Positions 49,700-58,310 of a stretch of DNA of 64,000 nt are shown in pieces. A program made the position numbers and the translations under genes. Within the stretch, counting starts at the first letter, position 1. Each line of letters begins with the position of its first letter. The DNA is from Rubrobacter calidifluminis (lineage in GTDB: Bacteria > Actinomycetota > Rubrobacteria > Rubrobacterales > Rubrobacteraceae), in the NCBI RefSeq assembly GCF_028617075.1, contig NZ_JAQKGV010000001.1:186001-250000 (forward strand), read 5' to 3'. The notes beneath the pieces were generated by a model. The model searched no databases and was not told the origin of the DNA. It saw only the letters and a program-made list of their open reading frames with translations.

Positions 49700-50995
49700 A
49701 TGACTGATCGAGGTGGTGGCACGTCTTCCGGCAACGAGACCGTCTTTACGATGGAGGCCACGCCGCTGAAGTACGGGCCCGGCGCGGCCGAAGAGGTCGG
49801 CTGGGAAGTGAAGCGTCTGGGGATGAGCCGGGTGATGCTCGTCTCCGACCCGGGGGTGGTGAAGGTCGGGATCACGGGGCGTATCCGGGAGCTGATCGAG
49901 GCGGAAGGCGTAGAGGTCGAGGTCTTCGACCGGGCGCACGTGGAGCCGACGGCGGCCTCCTTCCAGGAGGCGGCGGACTTCGCCGTCGAGGGAGACTTCG
50001 ACGGGTTCGTGGCGGTCGGGGGCGGGACGAGCATCGACACCGCCAAGGTCGCCGACCTCGTCTCGACGCACCCGGCTCCGATCATGGACTACGTCAACCC
50101 GCCGGTGGGCGGGGGCAGGAAGCCGCCCTCGCCGCTCAAACCGCTGCTGGCGGTCCCGACGACGGCCGGCACCGGGGCGGAGGCGACCACGGTGGCCGTC
50201 CTGGACATCCCGGAGCAGAAGGTCAAGACCGGCATCTCGCACCAGTACCTGCGTCCGGCGCGCGGGGTGGTGGATCCGCTCCTGACGATGAGCCTGCCGT
50301 CGGAGGTCACCTCTTCGTGCGGGCTCGACGTGGTCTGCCATGCCGCCGAGTCGTATCTATCCAGGCCCTACGACGCCCGGCCGAAGCCCAAGAGCCCCGA
50401 CGACCGGCCGCCGTACCAGGGGGCGAACCCGATCGCGGACATGTGGTCCGCCAAGGCGCTCGAGTACGGCGGGAAGTACCTCAGGCGCGCCGTCGAGAAC
50501 GGCGAGGACGTCGAGGCCCGCGGGGCCATGATGCTCGGGGCGTCGCTCGCCGGCGTCGGGTTCGGTTCCGCCGGGGTGCACATCCCGCACGCCTGCGCGT
50601 ATCCCATAGCCGGGCTCAAGCACACCTACCGGCCGCCGGGCTACGAGGTCGACCACCCGTTCGTCCCGCACGGCTGGTCGGTGATCGTCACCGCCCCGGC
50701 CTCCTTCCGGTTCACCTACCCGGCCGCCCCCGAGCGGCACCGCTACGTCGCGGAGCTCCTCGCCGGCCGTCCGATAGAGAAGGCCGACGAGAACACGCTG
50801 CCCGAGATCCTCATCCAGTTGATGCAGGACGTGGGGGCGCCAAGCGGCGTGCGCGAGCTCGGCTACACCGAGGAGGACATCCCGGAGCTGGTCGAGGGGG
50901 CCATGAAGCAGCAGCGGCTGCTCGTCGGCTCGCCGCGCGAGGTCACCGAAGAGGATCTCGCGAACATCATCCGCGAGTCGATGGAGAACTGGTAA
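49700..50995 (+). CDS. Hydroxyacid-oxoacid transhydrogenase, iron-dependent ADH family
   Basis: A type III iron-dependent alcohol dehydrogenase fold of 431 residues, closest in layout to ADHFE1/HOT, which oxidises 4-hydroxybutyrate to succinate semialdehyde while reducing 2-oxoglutarate to D-2-hydroxyglutarate. Landmarks: YGPGAAEEVGWEVKRLG, VAVGGGTSIDTAKVADL, VPTTAGTGAEAT, GLDVVCHAAESYLSRPYD with a metal-binding His, and GFGSAGVHIPHACAYPIAG with further metal ligands. The AttM-like lactonase gene follows 42 bases later, which fits 4-hydroxybutyrate as substrate. A plain NAD-dependent 4-hydroxybutyrate dehydrogenase is the alternative. Confidence 0.85.
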   Translation: MTDRGGGTSSGNETVFTMEATPLKYGPGAAEEVGWEVKRLGMSRVMLVSDPGVVKVGITGRIRELIEAEGVEVEVFDRAHVEPTAASFQEAADFAVEGDFDGFVAVGGGTSIDTAKVADLVSTHPAPIMDYVNPPVGGGRKPPSPLKPLLAVPTTAGTGAEATTVAVLDIPEQKVKTGISHQYLRPARGVVDPLLTMSLPSEVTSSCGLDVVCHAAESYLSRPYDARPKPKSPDDRPPYQGANPIADMWSAKALEYGGKYLRRAVENGEDVEARGAMMLGASLAGVGFGSAGVHIPHACAYPIAGLKHTYRPPGYEVDHPFVPHGWSVIVTAPASFRFTYPAAPERHRYVAELLAGRPIEKADENTLPEILIQLMQDVGAPSGVRELGYTEEDIPELVEGAMKQQRLLVGSPREVTEEDLANIIRESMENW

Positions 50996-51037
50996 GGGAA
51001 GGTTTTCGGGGCCGGTGCCCCACGGAAAGGAGGAGAG

Positions 51038-51829
51038 ATGGCGGACGATCTCAGGCTGTACTTCTTCGAGTGCGGGAGCCTCAAGACGCAGGTGCAGTAC
51101 ATAAAGATGAACCAGGGGCTCGGCGATCCCTACGAGATCCCGGTGCCCTTCTTCCTCATCACCCATCCCCGGGGGAACGTCCTCTTCGACGGCGGCAACG
51201 CGCTTGAGGTGGCCCGCGACGCCCGGGCGCACTGGGGCGTGGTCGTGGACGCCTACCAGCCGGTGATGAGCGAGGACGACTTCGTGGTGAACCAGCTCCA
51301 GCGACTGGACATCGACCCGGCATCGGTGCGCTACGTCGTGCAGTCTCATTTGCACCTCGACCACTCCGGCGCGATAGGCCACTTCCCGAACGCCGAGTAC
51401 GTCGTGCAGCGGCGGGAGCTTGAGTACGCCTACACCCCCGACTGGTTCCAGAAGACCGCCTACATCCGTCCGGACTTCGACAAAGACGTCAGGTGGCTCT
51501 TCCTCGACGGTCCGAACGACGACGGCTACGACCTCTTCGGGGACGGCACGATAAAGACGCTCTTCACACCGGGGCACGCGCCGGGGCACACCTCGCTCAT
51601 CGTCACCCTCGAGGGCGAGGGCCCGATGATGCTCACCGCCGACGCCTGCTACACGATGGACCACTACGAGGAGAAGGCGCTGCCCGGTCTGATCCACTCG
51701 GCCGCCGACGTGGCCTACTCGGTGCGCAAGATACACCGTGAGGTGGACCGGCTCGGGGCGACCGTCGTGACGGGGCACGACCCGGACGCCTGGCCCAAGT
51801 TCAGGAAGGCGCCGGAGTACTACTCCTGA
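51038..51829 (+). CDS. AttM/AhlD-type metallo-beta-lactamase-fold lactonase
   Basis: A 263-residue dinuclear-zinc lactonase. The metal motif is SHLHLDHSG near residues 105-113, with further ligands His in HAPGHTS near residue 185, Asp in TADACYTMDH and His in VTGHDPDAW near the end. Relatives hydrolyse N-acyl-homoserine lactones or gamma-butyrolactone (AttM/BlcC). Being directly downstream of a 4-hydroxybutyrate-oxidising enzyme, gamma-butyrolactone is the likelier substrate here. AAAGGAGGAG precedes the ATG. It converges with the anti-sigma gene with a 10-base overlap. Confidence 0.85.
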   Translation: MADDLRLYFFECGSLKTQVQYIKMNQGLGDPYEIPVPFFLITHPRGNVLFDGGNALEVARDARAHWGVVVDAYQPVMSEDDFVVNQLQRLDIDPASVRYVVQSHLHLDHSGAIGHFPNAEYVVQRRELEYAYTPDWFQKTAYIRPDFDKDVRWLFLDGPNDDGYDLFGDGTIKTLFTPGHAPGHTSLIVTLEGEGPMMLTADACYTMDHYEEKALPGLIHSAADVAYSVRKIHREVDRLGATVVTGHDPDAWPKFRKAPEYYS

Positions 51830-52518
51830 TTGCCTCCGCGGGTCATCCTGCCCCTCAGCACGACATCACCAGCCGGGCGTCCACCGTCTCTGACGGTGAT
51901 GACGACGGCGTCGTAGTTTAGGGTTCGAGAGGGGACGTTGAGCCAGACCACGGTCCTGCCGGGGCCGGCCTCGAAGGTGCCCGCGCTCGTGCGCCCGTCC
52001 TTCGAGACGAGCCACGCCTGGTAGACCCGCCAGCCGGAGCCCGGGTCCCCCAGATGGTACAGCCGGAGCTCCATACGGCGGTTGCCCCGGTCTGCCGGGT
52101 AGAGCTTCGCCACGCCCCAGTAGCCCCGGTGCGCGAGCGTCGCACGGTAGGCGGAGACCGGCTCGAGGCGCACGACCGCCACCGGGGTGGAGGAACCGCG
52201 CTGGGCCAGAAGCAGCCATCCGAGCGCCGCGATCGCGAGCACGAGTACGGCCGGGAGGACGAGCCACCTCCGGGAGACGAACCCCCGGCGCGGTGTATCC
52301 CCCGTCGCTCGCGAGATCGTCCGGGCCCTGAGGTCCGGTGGGGGGTCGGGGTAAGCCGGGAGCGAACGGAGCACGCCGACGGTCTCTCCGAGCTCCTCGA
52401 GCTCCCTGCGGCAGCGGGGGCAGCCGGAGACGTGTCGCATGACCTCCTCTCGCTCTTCACGATCGAGGCCCCCCACGGCGAGTGCCCCGAGGTTCCTGCG
52501 GGCTTCTTCACAGCCCAT
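51820..52518 (-). CDS. Anti-sigma factor with ZAS and RskA-like domains
   Basis: A 232-residue single-pass membrane protein. The cytoplasmic zinc-binding anti-sigma domain shows HVSGCPRC (the HxxxCxxC motif, near residues 28-35), a membrane helix (WLVLPAVLVLAIAALGWLLLA) lies near residues 85-105 and an RskA-type extracytoplasmic domain follows (YRATLAHRGYWGVAKLYP, WRVYQAWLVSKDGR). It should sequester the sigma factor encoded immediately upstream and release it after a membrane or redox signal, probably through regulated proteolysis. Confidence 0.88.
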   Translation of the reverse strand: MGCEEARRNLGALAVGGLDREEREEVMRHVSGCPRCRRELEELGETVGVLRSLPAYPDPPPDLRARTISRATGDTPRRGFVSRRWLVLPAVLVLAIAALGWLLLAQRGSSTPVAVVRLEPVSAYRATLAHRGYWGVAKLYPADRGNRRMELRLYHLGDPGSGWRVYQAWLVSKDGRTSAGTFEAGPGRTVVWLNVPSRTLNYDAVVITVRDGGRPAGDVVLRGRMTRGGNQE

Positions 52519-52520
52519 CT

Positions 52521-53120
52521 CTAGAGCACCTCCCGCGAGATGCCGGCCAGGCCGAGCCCGGCCCGCAGTTTCCTGAGCGCCCTGAGGGTGCGGCTCTTGA
52601 CGGTGCCGAGCGGAAGCCCGGTTCTCTCCGAGATCTCACGCTGGGTGAGGCCTTCGAAGTAGGCGAGCCTGAGCACCTCGCGGTGCGGTTCGTCCAGCTC
52701 CTCGAGCGCCACGAGCACCCTCCATGTGAGCCAGGAGTCGTCGACTATCTCCTGGGGGCCTGAAGAGGTGTCACGCACCTCGGAGATGTCCTCTCCGGCG
52801 GCCGTGGCCGGGCTGCGGGACTGCCTGCGGTACATGTCCGCTGCCACGCTGCGGGTGATGCGGTAGAGCCAGGTGGAGAAACTCGAGCGCGAGGGATCGA
52901 ACGTCCCGGCCGAACGCCACACCTTGAGGAAGACCTCCTGCACCAGCTCCTCGGCCGACTGGCCGCTGCCGAGCAGCTTGATCCCCGAACCGTAGACCGT
53001 GCGGCCGTAACGGTCGTAGAGCGTCGAGAGAGCCTCGCCGGGTGATTCCCCGGATGTCAGACGTCGCACCAGCTCTTCGTCGGTCTGGTCGCTCCGTCTG
53101 CTGGGGTGGCGCAACGCCAC
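52521..53120 (-). CDS. ECF RNA polymerase sigma factor (SigK-like)
   Basis: A 199-residue group 4 sigma factor. Region 2 spans LSTLYDRYGRTVYGSGIKLL to SSFSTWLYRITRSVAADMYRR with the AEELVQEVFLKVWR core helix; region 4 has EEL-DEPHREVLRLAYFEGLTQREISERTGLPLGTVKSRTLRALRKLR-like features, key part LTQREISERTGLPLGTVKSR. The anti-sigma gene starts two bases after its stop. Together with the upstream DoxX gene this forms a SigK/RskA-type stress operon; the regulon is not visible here. Confidence 0.92.
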   Translation of the reverse strand: MALRHPSRRSDQTDEELVRRLTSGESPGEALSTLYDRYGRTVYGSGIKLLGSGQSAEELVQEVFLKVWRSAGTFDPSRSSFSTWLYRITRSVAADMYRRQSRSPATAAGEDISEVRDTSSGPQEIVDDSWLTWRVLVALEELDEPHREVLRLAYFEGLTQREISERTGLPLGTVKSRTLRALRKLRAGLGLAGISREVL

Positions 53121-53129
53121 ACCGGCCTT

Positions 53130-53681
53130 CTACCTGGCGGTGGCGCGTCGGGAGCCCGCCCGGCGGTTGGTCAGGAGCGGGGCCAGGAGTTTGCTCTTCC
53201 TGAAGAGACGCCCGTCCACCGAGAGCGACTTCGCCGCCGGGCTCAGCAGCACGAAGAGCGAGAGCAGCGCCATGATCAGGTCGATCGTAAAAAACTGCGG
53301 GGGAGCGAGGCCTTCCCCGAACCCGAGGCCACCCTGAGAGACGATGAGCATCCCGCTGAACGCGATGCTCCAGAGCGCAGCCAGGTTGGTCAGGAGGCCG
53401 AGGACGAGCAGCGCCCCGAAGACGAGCTCCCCCGCGCGGGTGAGGTTGGCGAAGAGCTCGGCGTTCGGGATGACGTGCTGGCGCATGAACTGCTGGAAGA
53501 AGAGAGGAGCCTGGGCCACGTAACCCCCGGAGCGCAGCGTGGCGGCGAACTGCTGCGGGAAGTGGGGGTTGGCCAGCTTCTCCGCCGCCCCATCGAGCCA
53601 GGTCGCCCCGATGAGCATCCTCACCCACGCCATCCCGTTCAACGGTCTACCTCCGCGTCGCCTGCGCGCCGTTACATTCAA
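53130..53681 (-). CDS. DoxX family membrane protein
   Basis: A four-helix membrane protein of up to 183 residues. Segments WVRMLIGATWLDGAAEKLANPHF, LTRAGELVFGALLVLGLLTNLAAL and FFTIDLIMALLSLFVLLSP match DoxX/DoxD-type proteins, some of which are subunits of thiosulfate:quinone oxidoreductase or link redox stress to the membrane. TTG 53681 is the track-length start, but an ATG at about 53636 (MAWVRMLIG) may be the real one. It ends nine bases before the sigma gene, so it probably heads that operon. Confidence 0.78.
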   Translation of the reverse strand: MNVTARRRRGGRPLNGMAWVRMLIGATWLDGAAEKLANPHFPQQFAATLRSGGYVAQAPLFFQQFMRQHVIPNAELFANLTRAGELVFGALLVLGLLTNLAALWSIAFSGMLIVSQGGLGFGEGLAPPQFFTIDLIMALLSLFVLLSPAAKSLSVDGRLFRKSKLLAPLLTNRRAGSRRATAR

Positions 53682-53779
53682 CCATCACCCCGACGCCGGG
53701 GCCACAACGTTATACGCGCCCCGACGATCCGCGGTTCCCGATGGGTGAGATCGCGCCCCCGCAGTATTACACTTAGGAC

Positions 53780-56629
53780 ATGATCAGGACACAGCCCGAA
53801 GCCGCCCGCCTGCACGAGCTCCTGGACGGCAACCTGGAAGGTTCCCTGCACACCGACGACGCCTCGCGCGCCCTGTGGTCGACCGACGCTTCGATCTATC
53901 TCAGAAGGCCAGTCGCCGTGGTCGCCGCCCGCTCCGAGGAGGACATAAAGCACACGCTCGCCGCGGCGAGGGAGCTGGGTCTGCCGGTCACCCCGCGCGG
54001 GACGGGGACTTCGCTCGCCGGGCAGGCCACCTCGCCCGGCATCGCCCTCGACGTCTCGGCGATGGACCGGGTGCTCGACCTGGATATCGAGGGGCGCCGG
54101 TGCGTGGTCGAGCCGGGCGTCATCCAGGGTGACCTCAACCGCCTCGTCGAGCCGCACGGGCTCGTCTTCGGGGCCGACACCTCGACCTCGGACGTGGCTA
54201 CTTTGGGCGGGATGGTCGGGAACAACTCGGCCGGGATGCGTTCGATCGTCTACGGGACGACCGCCGACCAGATCCTCTCTCTGAGGTGCATCCTGGCGGG
54301 CGGCGAGACGGTCGAGCTCCGGCCGCTCCCTCGTGGGGAGGCGGAGAGGAGGGCGCGTGGCGAGGGGGCCGAGGCCCGCCTTCTGCGCAACGCGCTCGAG
54401 ATCGGAGGCCGCTACGGCGAGGAGATCCGGCGTCGCTACCCGAAGCTCGTCCGCAGGGTCTCGGGCTACGGGCTCGACGCGCTCCTCGACCCCGACACGA
54501 TCGACCTCACCCGCCTCGTCTGCGGCTCGGAGGGGACCCTTGCGGTGCTCAGCCAGGCCGAGTTCACGCTGCGGGAGCTCCCCCCGGCGCGCGGCATCGC
54601 CTCCTTCGAGTTCGGTTCCCTCTCCGAGATGGCCCGGGCGACGGTGCGCTTCCTCGAGGAATCACCTTCCGCGATAGAGCTCCTCGACGACGTCGCGATA
54701 GAGCGCGCCCGCCGCGCCCCGGCCTACCGGGAGGCGACGAGCTTCGTCCGGGGCACGCCGAAGGCGATCCTGCTCGTCGAGTGGAGCGGGACCGAAGAGG
54801 AGCTCGACGAGCGCTTCGCCCGGCTGGAGGGGCTCGCCCGGGAGGTCGGGGCCTCGGAGGTCGTCCCGCTGCGCGGCAGGGAGGAGATGGCGCGCACGGT
54901 GAAGCTCCGCAAGTCCACGCTGCCGCTCCTCCTGGGTACCACCGACCGGGAGAAGCCGGTCGCCTTCGTCGAGGACGCCGCCGTGCCGCCCGGGCGCTTC
55001 GAGGAGTTCGTCGTCCGCTTCGAGGAGATAGTACGCCGCAACGGCACCTGGGCCTGCTTCTACGGGCACGCGAGCGTGGGCACGCTGCACGTCCGCCCGG
55101 CGCTCGACACCTCCGACCCCGAGGGGGTGCGCAGGATGCGCCGCATCGCCGAGGAGGTCGCGGACCTGGTCGCCGAGTGCGGCGGGTCCATCTCCGGTGA
55201 GCACGGCGACGGGCTCTCGCGCTCCGAGTTTCTGGAGAAGATGTACGGGCGCACACTCCTCGACGCCTTCCGGGAGGTGAAGCGGACCTTCGACCCGGAG
55301 GGCCTGCTCAACCCCGGCGTGATCGTCGACCCCCAGCCGATGGACCGCAACCTGCGCATCGGCCCCGGGCACCGCCGCCTGCCCGTGAGGACGGGTTTGG
55401 ACTTCTCGAAGCAGGGGGACTTCGCGCGGGCCGTCGAGCTGTGCAACGGCTCGGGCTTCTGCCGCAAGAAGAGCGGCGGGACGATGTGCCCCTCGTACAT
55501 GGCGACCCATCAGGAGAAGGACACCACCCGTGCCCGGGCGAACATGCTCCGCTCGGTCCTCGACAGGACGCTCCCGCCTGGGGAGCTTACCGGGGAGAGG
55601 ATGCGCGAGGTGATGGACCTCTGCGTCGGGTGCAAGGCGTGCAAGAGCGAGTGCCCCTCGCAGGTGGACGTGGCCTCGATGAAGACCGAGGTCCTCTACC
55701 AGATGGGCAAAGAGCACGGCTTCTCGTTGCGTCAGAGGGCCGCCGGCAACATCCGCCGCGCGCTCGCCGCCGCCTCCCTCGCCCCCGGCCTCTACAACGC
55801 CGTGGCCGGAACCGGTCTCGCCCGCCGCCTCTCCGCCCTCTTCGGGATAGACCCGCGCCGCCCGCTGCCCGGGGTCGCGCGCAGGAGGTTCTCGCAGATC
55901 CTCCCGGAGCTCCCGCAGGGTGAGGGGCCGGCGGAGGTCGTGCTCTTCAACGACACCTGGAACGAGTACCAGCGGCCCACGATCGGCGAGGGAGCGGTGC
56001 GCCTGTTCGCGGCCGCCGGGGCGCGGGTGACGGTGCCGCGCATCGCCTGTTGCGGGCGCCCGATGCTCTCCGAAGGGCTCGTCGAGGAGGCGCGCCGGAA
56101 CGCGATCCACAACGTCAACGTCCTCTACCCCTTCGTCGAGCGCGGGCTACCCATCGTGGGGCTCGAGCCGAGCTGCATCCTCACCATCCGCGACGACTAC
56201 GAGAAGCTGTTGCCGCACGACGGGCGGGTGAGGGAGATCGCCGCGGCCACCCGCCTCTTCGAGGAGGCGCTCCTGGAGCTCGAGCCCGAGCTACCGCTCG
56301 CGGAGGGTTCGACGGTCCTGCTGCACGGCCACTGCCACCAGAAGGCGCTCGTCGGGACCGGGCCGACCGAGCGGGCGCTCTCGCTCGCACCCGGCACCGA
56401 GGTCACGGTCGTCGACTCCGGCTGCTGCGGGATGGCCGGGCTCTTCGGGTACGAGAGAGGCCACTACGAGGTATCGATGAAGATGGGGGAGAGGGTGCTC
56501 TTCCCGGCGGTGAGGGGGTCGGATGGTGTCGTCGTCGCGCCGGGGACCTCGTGCCGGGAGCAGATCCTGGGTGGCACCGGACGCCGGGCGCTGCACCCCG
56601 CCGAGTACCTGGTCTCCCTGCTGCGCTGA
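53780..56629 (+). CDS. FAD/Fe-S dehydrogenase, GlcD-GlcF fusion type (YdiJ-like)
   Basis: A 949-residue fusion. Residues 1-540 are a PCMH-type FAD domain (VTPRGTGTSLAGQATSPG, GADTSTSDVATLGGMVGNNSAGM, LVCGSEGTLAVLSQAEF) plus the FAD-oxidase C-terminal domain with FYGHASVGTLHVRP and SGEHGDG. Residues 550-949 carry Fe-S sites CVGCKACKSECP and a C-x-n-C cluster near SGFCRKKSGGTMCP, then two CCG domains (IACCGRP, DSGCCGMAG). This layout is found in YdiJ-type D-2-hydroxyglutarate and D-lactate dehydrogenases. With a transhydrogenase 3 kb upstream that would make D-2-hydroxyglutarate, that substrate is attractive. Confidence 0.88.
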   Translation: MIRTQPEAARLHELLDGNLEGSLHTDDASRALWSTDASIYLRRPVAVVAARSEEDIKHTLAAARELGLPVTPRGTGTSLAGQATSPGIALDVSAMDRVLDLDIEGRRCVVEPGVIQGDLNRLVEPHGLVFGADTSTSDVATLGGMVGNNSAGMRSIVYGTTADQILSLRCILAGGETVELRPLPRGEAERRARGEGAEARLLRNALEIGGRYGEEIRRRYPKLVRRVSGYGLDALLDPDTIDLTRLVCGSEGTLAVLSQAEFTLRELPPARGIASFEFGSLSEMARATVRFLEESPSAIELLDDVAIERARRAPAYREATSFVRGTPKAILLVEWSGTEEELDERFARLEGLAREVGASEVVPLRGREEMARTVKLRKSTLPLLLGTTDREKPVAFVEDAAVPPGRFEEFVVRFEEIVRRNGTWACFYGHASVGTLHVRPALDTSDPEGVRRMRRIAEEVADLVAECGGSISGEHGDGLSRSEFLEKMYGRTLLDAFREVKRTFDPEGLLNPGVIVDPQPMDRNLRIGPGHRRLPVRTGLDFSKQGDFARAVELCNGSGFCRKKSGGTMCPSYMATHQEKDTTRARANMLRSVLDRTLPPGELTGERMREVMDLCVGCKACKSECPSQVDVASMKTEVLYQMGKEHGFSLRQRAAGNIRRALAAASLAPGLYNAVAGTGLARRLSALFGIDPRRPLPGVARRRFSQILPELPQGEGPAEVVLFNDTWNEYQRPTIGEGAVRLFAAAGARVTVPRIACCGRPMLSEGLVEEARRNAIHNVNVLYPFVERGLPIVGLEPSCILTIRDDYEKLLPHDGRVREIAAATRLFEEALLELEPELPLAEGSTVLLHGHCHQKALVGTGPTERALSLAPGTEVTVVDSGCCGMAGLFGYERGHYEVSMKMGERVLFPAVRGSDGVVVAPGTSCREQILGGTGRRALHPAEYLVSLLR

Positions 56630-56634
56630 GACAG

Positions 56635-58050
56635 TTACTCAGCGGACTCTACGGCGCGCAGGTGTGGGAACCCCTCCGCCCGCCCGCGGATATCCGGCTC
56701 CGTACCGGCGACGAATCTCTCGCCGGAGGCAGAGGCGTATTCTTCTCCCTTTTGGTCCATGAGACGCAGCAGCGTTCGGACCACCAGTCCGTCATAGACC
56801 CTGCCGGCCTCTTGCGCGAGCTTCCTGCGAGCCTCCTCCGGCAGCAGCGGTCCCCGGTATGCGGTCCCGACCATCATCTCTGCGTAGGAAGCAGCGGTGG
56901 CGAGTATCTTCACCTCGAGCGGGAGCCACTCCCCCCGCAGCCCATCCGGATATCCCCTGCCATCCACCCTCTCGTGGTGCCAGCGGACCCACCGGGCCAC
57001 GTCATCGAAGCCTTCGATCCCGGCGAGTATCCTCTCGCCGTGCGCCGGGTGGCTCTCCAGGTGCTCCCTGCCACGGCGGTTGAGCCTCTCCGGAGGCGCG
57101 AGGAGCACCTCCTCAGGCACCGAGACGAGCCCCACGTCCTGCAGCAGTGCCGCCAGCTCTAGCTTTTGGATGGTCCTGGAATCAAGCCGGAACTCCCTTG
57201 CCAGGTCCCCGACGTAGACGGCGGAGGCGGCCGCGCGGCGCGAGGTGTGCCCGTCTTTCTCGCCGACGCTCTCGACCAGCCTGCTCGCGAACTTCACAGG
57301 AGAGGAGAGCGCATCGGCGTTCTCCTTCTCCAGCGCCTCGACCCTCTCACCGAGCTCCTGTATCTGATCCCGCCACCCCTTGATCAGGTGCAGCGAGATG
57401 ATCGCCGCCGTGGCCCCGCCGAAGAGCACCAGCGCCGCCGCCGGTCCGAAGGTTGCAACGGTGCAGGAGGTCGCTATGACGGTCAGTACGACCGTCAGGT
57501 CAGAGGGAGTGCAGGGCAGGATGCAATCTCGTAGCGTCTCCATCACCGGCGTCCCGTACTTGAAGCGGAGCAGCAGGCAGTTTATCAGCGCATCGAGAAC
57601 GTGGTAGATGAGACCTGCCGCCAGGATCGCGTATACCGAAGAGAGGTCGAAGCGCGAGATGAGGAGCAACGGTTCGGTGAAGAGCCGGAAGGCGAGTCCT
57701 CCGGCCGAGAGGATCAGGACATAGGTGGCAGCTGTGTAGACGCTGCGCAGATGCTCCCGGTAAAACATGGCCGGCACAGCGACCAGGAGCGCCCATACCG
57801 GACCCAGGAGGGCGAGCGCCGTGATGATAGCCACCTCGACTATCTCGACGGTGACCCTGCCGAACTTCACGGGGAAGCGCCGGGTGAGGGCGCATACTAC
57901 CGAGAGTATGCAGCTTACCACCAGCGCGGTCCAGTTGAAGTCCAGCCCGAAATGACCCACCCATGACGCGAGGACCGCCAGCGCGGTGATGGACAGCCCG
58001 TAGATGTAGGTCAGGGTGAGCTGGGAGCGTGGCAGACCAGAAACCGTCAT
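56635..58050 (-). CDS. Membrane HD-GYP-like protein with degenerate HD motif
   Basis: About 471 residues. The first 220 hold six or seven hydrophobic helices; a coiled linker (IQELGERVEALEKENAD) leads to an HD-GYP-type domain with an early His in DGHTSRRAAAS, HPAHGERIL, WHHERVDGRGYPDGL and the LATAASYAEMM helix. The central HD metal pair is replaced: LELAALLQDVGLVSVP has Gln304-Asp305. HD-GYP proteins degrade cyclic di-GMP; this one may be inactive or a sensor. ATG 58050 follows GGGTGGGG. Two peptide micro-ORFs lie upstream on the same strand. Confidence 0.82.
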   Translation of the reverse strand: MTVSGLPRSQLTLTYIYGLSITALAVLASWVGHFGLDFNWTALVVSCILSVVCALTRRFPVKFGRVTVEIVEVAIITALALLGPVWALLVAVPAMFYREHLRSVYTAATYVLILSAGGLAFRLFTEPLLLISRFDLSSVYAILAAGLIYHVLDALINCLLLRFKYGTPVMETLRDCILPCTPSDLTVVLTVIATSCTVATFGPAAALVLFGGATAAIISLHLIKGWRDQIQELGERVEALEKENADALSSPVKFASRLVESVGEKDGHTSRRAAASAVYVGDLAREFRLDSRTIQKLELAALLQDVGLVSVPEEVLLAPPERLNRRGREHLESHPAHGERILAGIEGFDDVARWVRWHHERVDGRGYPDGLRGEWLPLEVKILATAASYAEMMVGTAYRGPLLPEEARRKLAQEAGRVYDGLVVRTLLRLMDQKGEEYASASGERFVAGTEPDIRGRAEGFPHLRAVESAE

Positions 58051-58167
58051 CCCCACCCGTCCTAAAATGATTTTGCTCTCATAATCCCTAAGGATTTTAG
58101 AGCACAACGGATGTAATACGCAACACTACGTGCAGGCGGAAGCTCTGCTCCAGGACTTATGCGGTTG

Positions 58168-58197
58168 TTACCAGGCGTTCTTCTTGAGCTCCGGCAC
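58168..58197 (-). CDS. Micro-ORF 1, nine-residue peptide (tandem copy)
   Basis: GTG start, sequence MPELKKNAW then TAA. AAAGGGGG lies eight bases upstream, an excellent ribosome-binding site. The site, start and core codons are repeated 95 bases away in micro-ORF 2, with synonymous as well as non-synonymous changes. No family is known to me. It is between micro-ORF 2 and the HD-GYP-like gene, all on the minus strand. Confidence 0.5.
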   Translation of the reverse strand: MPELKKNAW

Positions 58198-58215
58198 TTT
58201 TCTCACCCCCTTTCT
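58168..58215 (-). repeat. Direct repeat copy 1 (about 48 bp)
   Basis: Matches 58263-58310 over its length with about a dozen differences. It covers a ribosome-binding site, a start codon and nine codons of a small ORF. Confidence 0.75.
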
Positions 58216-58244
58216 ATTCCTGGCTTGCTTCAATTAGACTTGGC

Positions 58245-58292
58245 TCACCGCGACAACACCGCTTGCCAGGCGTTGTTCTTAAGTTTCGGCAT
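58245..58292 (-). CDS. Micro-ORF 2, fifteen-residue peptide (tandem copy)
   Basis: ATG start, sequence MPKLKNNAWQAVLSR then TGA. GAGAGGGGG lies about eight bases upstream. The first nine residues match micro-ORF 1 at M-P-L-K-N-A-W positions. A minus-strand TTAAAAT near 58335 could be its -10 box. It would be the first cistron before micro-ORF 1 and the HD-GYP-like gene. Function unknown; a signal peptide, modified-peptide precursor or leader are possible. Confidence 0.5.
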   Translation of the reverse strand: MPKLKNNAWQAVLSR

Positions 58293-58310
58293 CTTTCGCA
58301 CCCCCTCTCA
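58263..58310 (-). repeat. Direct repeat copy 2 (about 48 bp)
   Basis: Partner of 58168-58215. Both include the CACCCCC/GGGGGTG ribosome-binding-site block and CCAGGCGTT at the peptide C-terminal codons. Confidence 0.75.
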
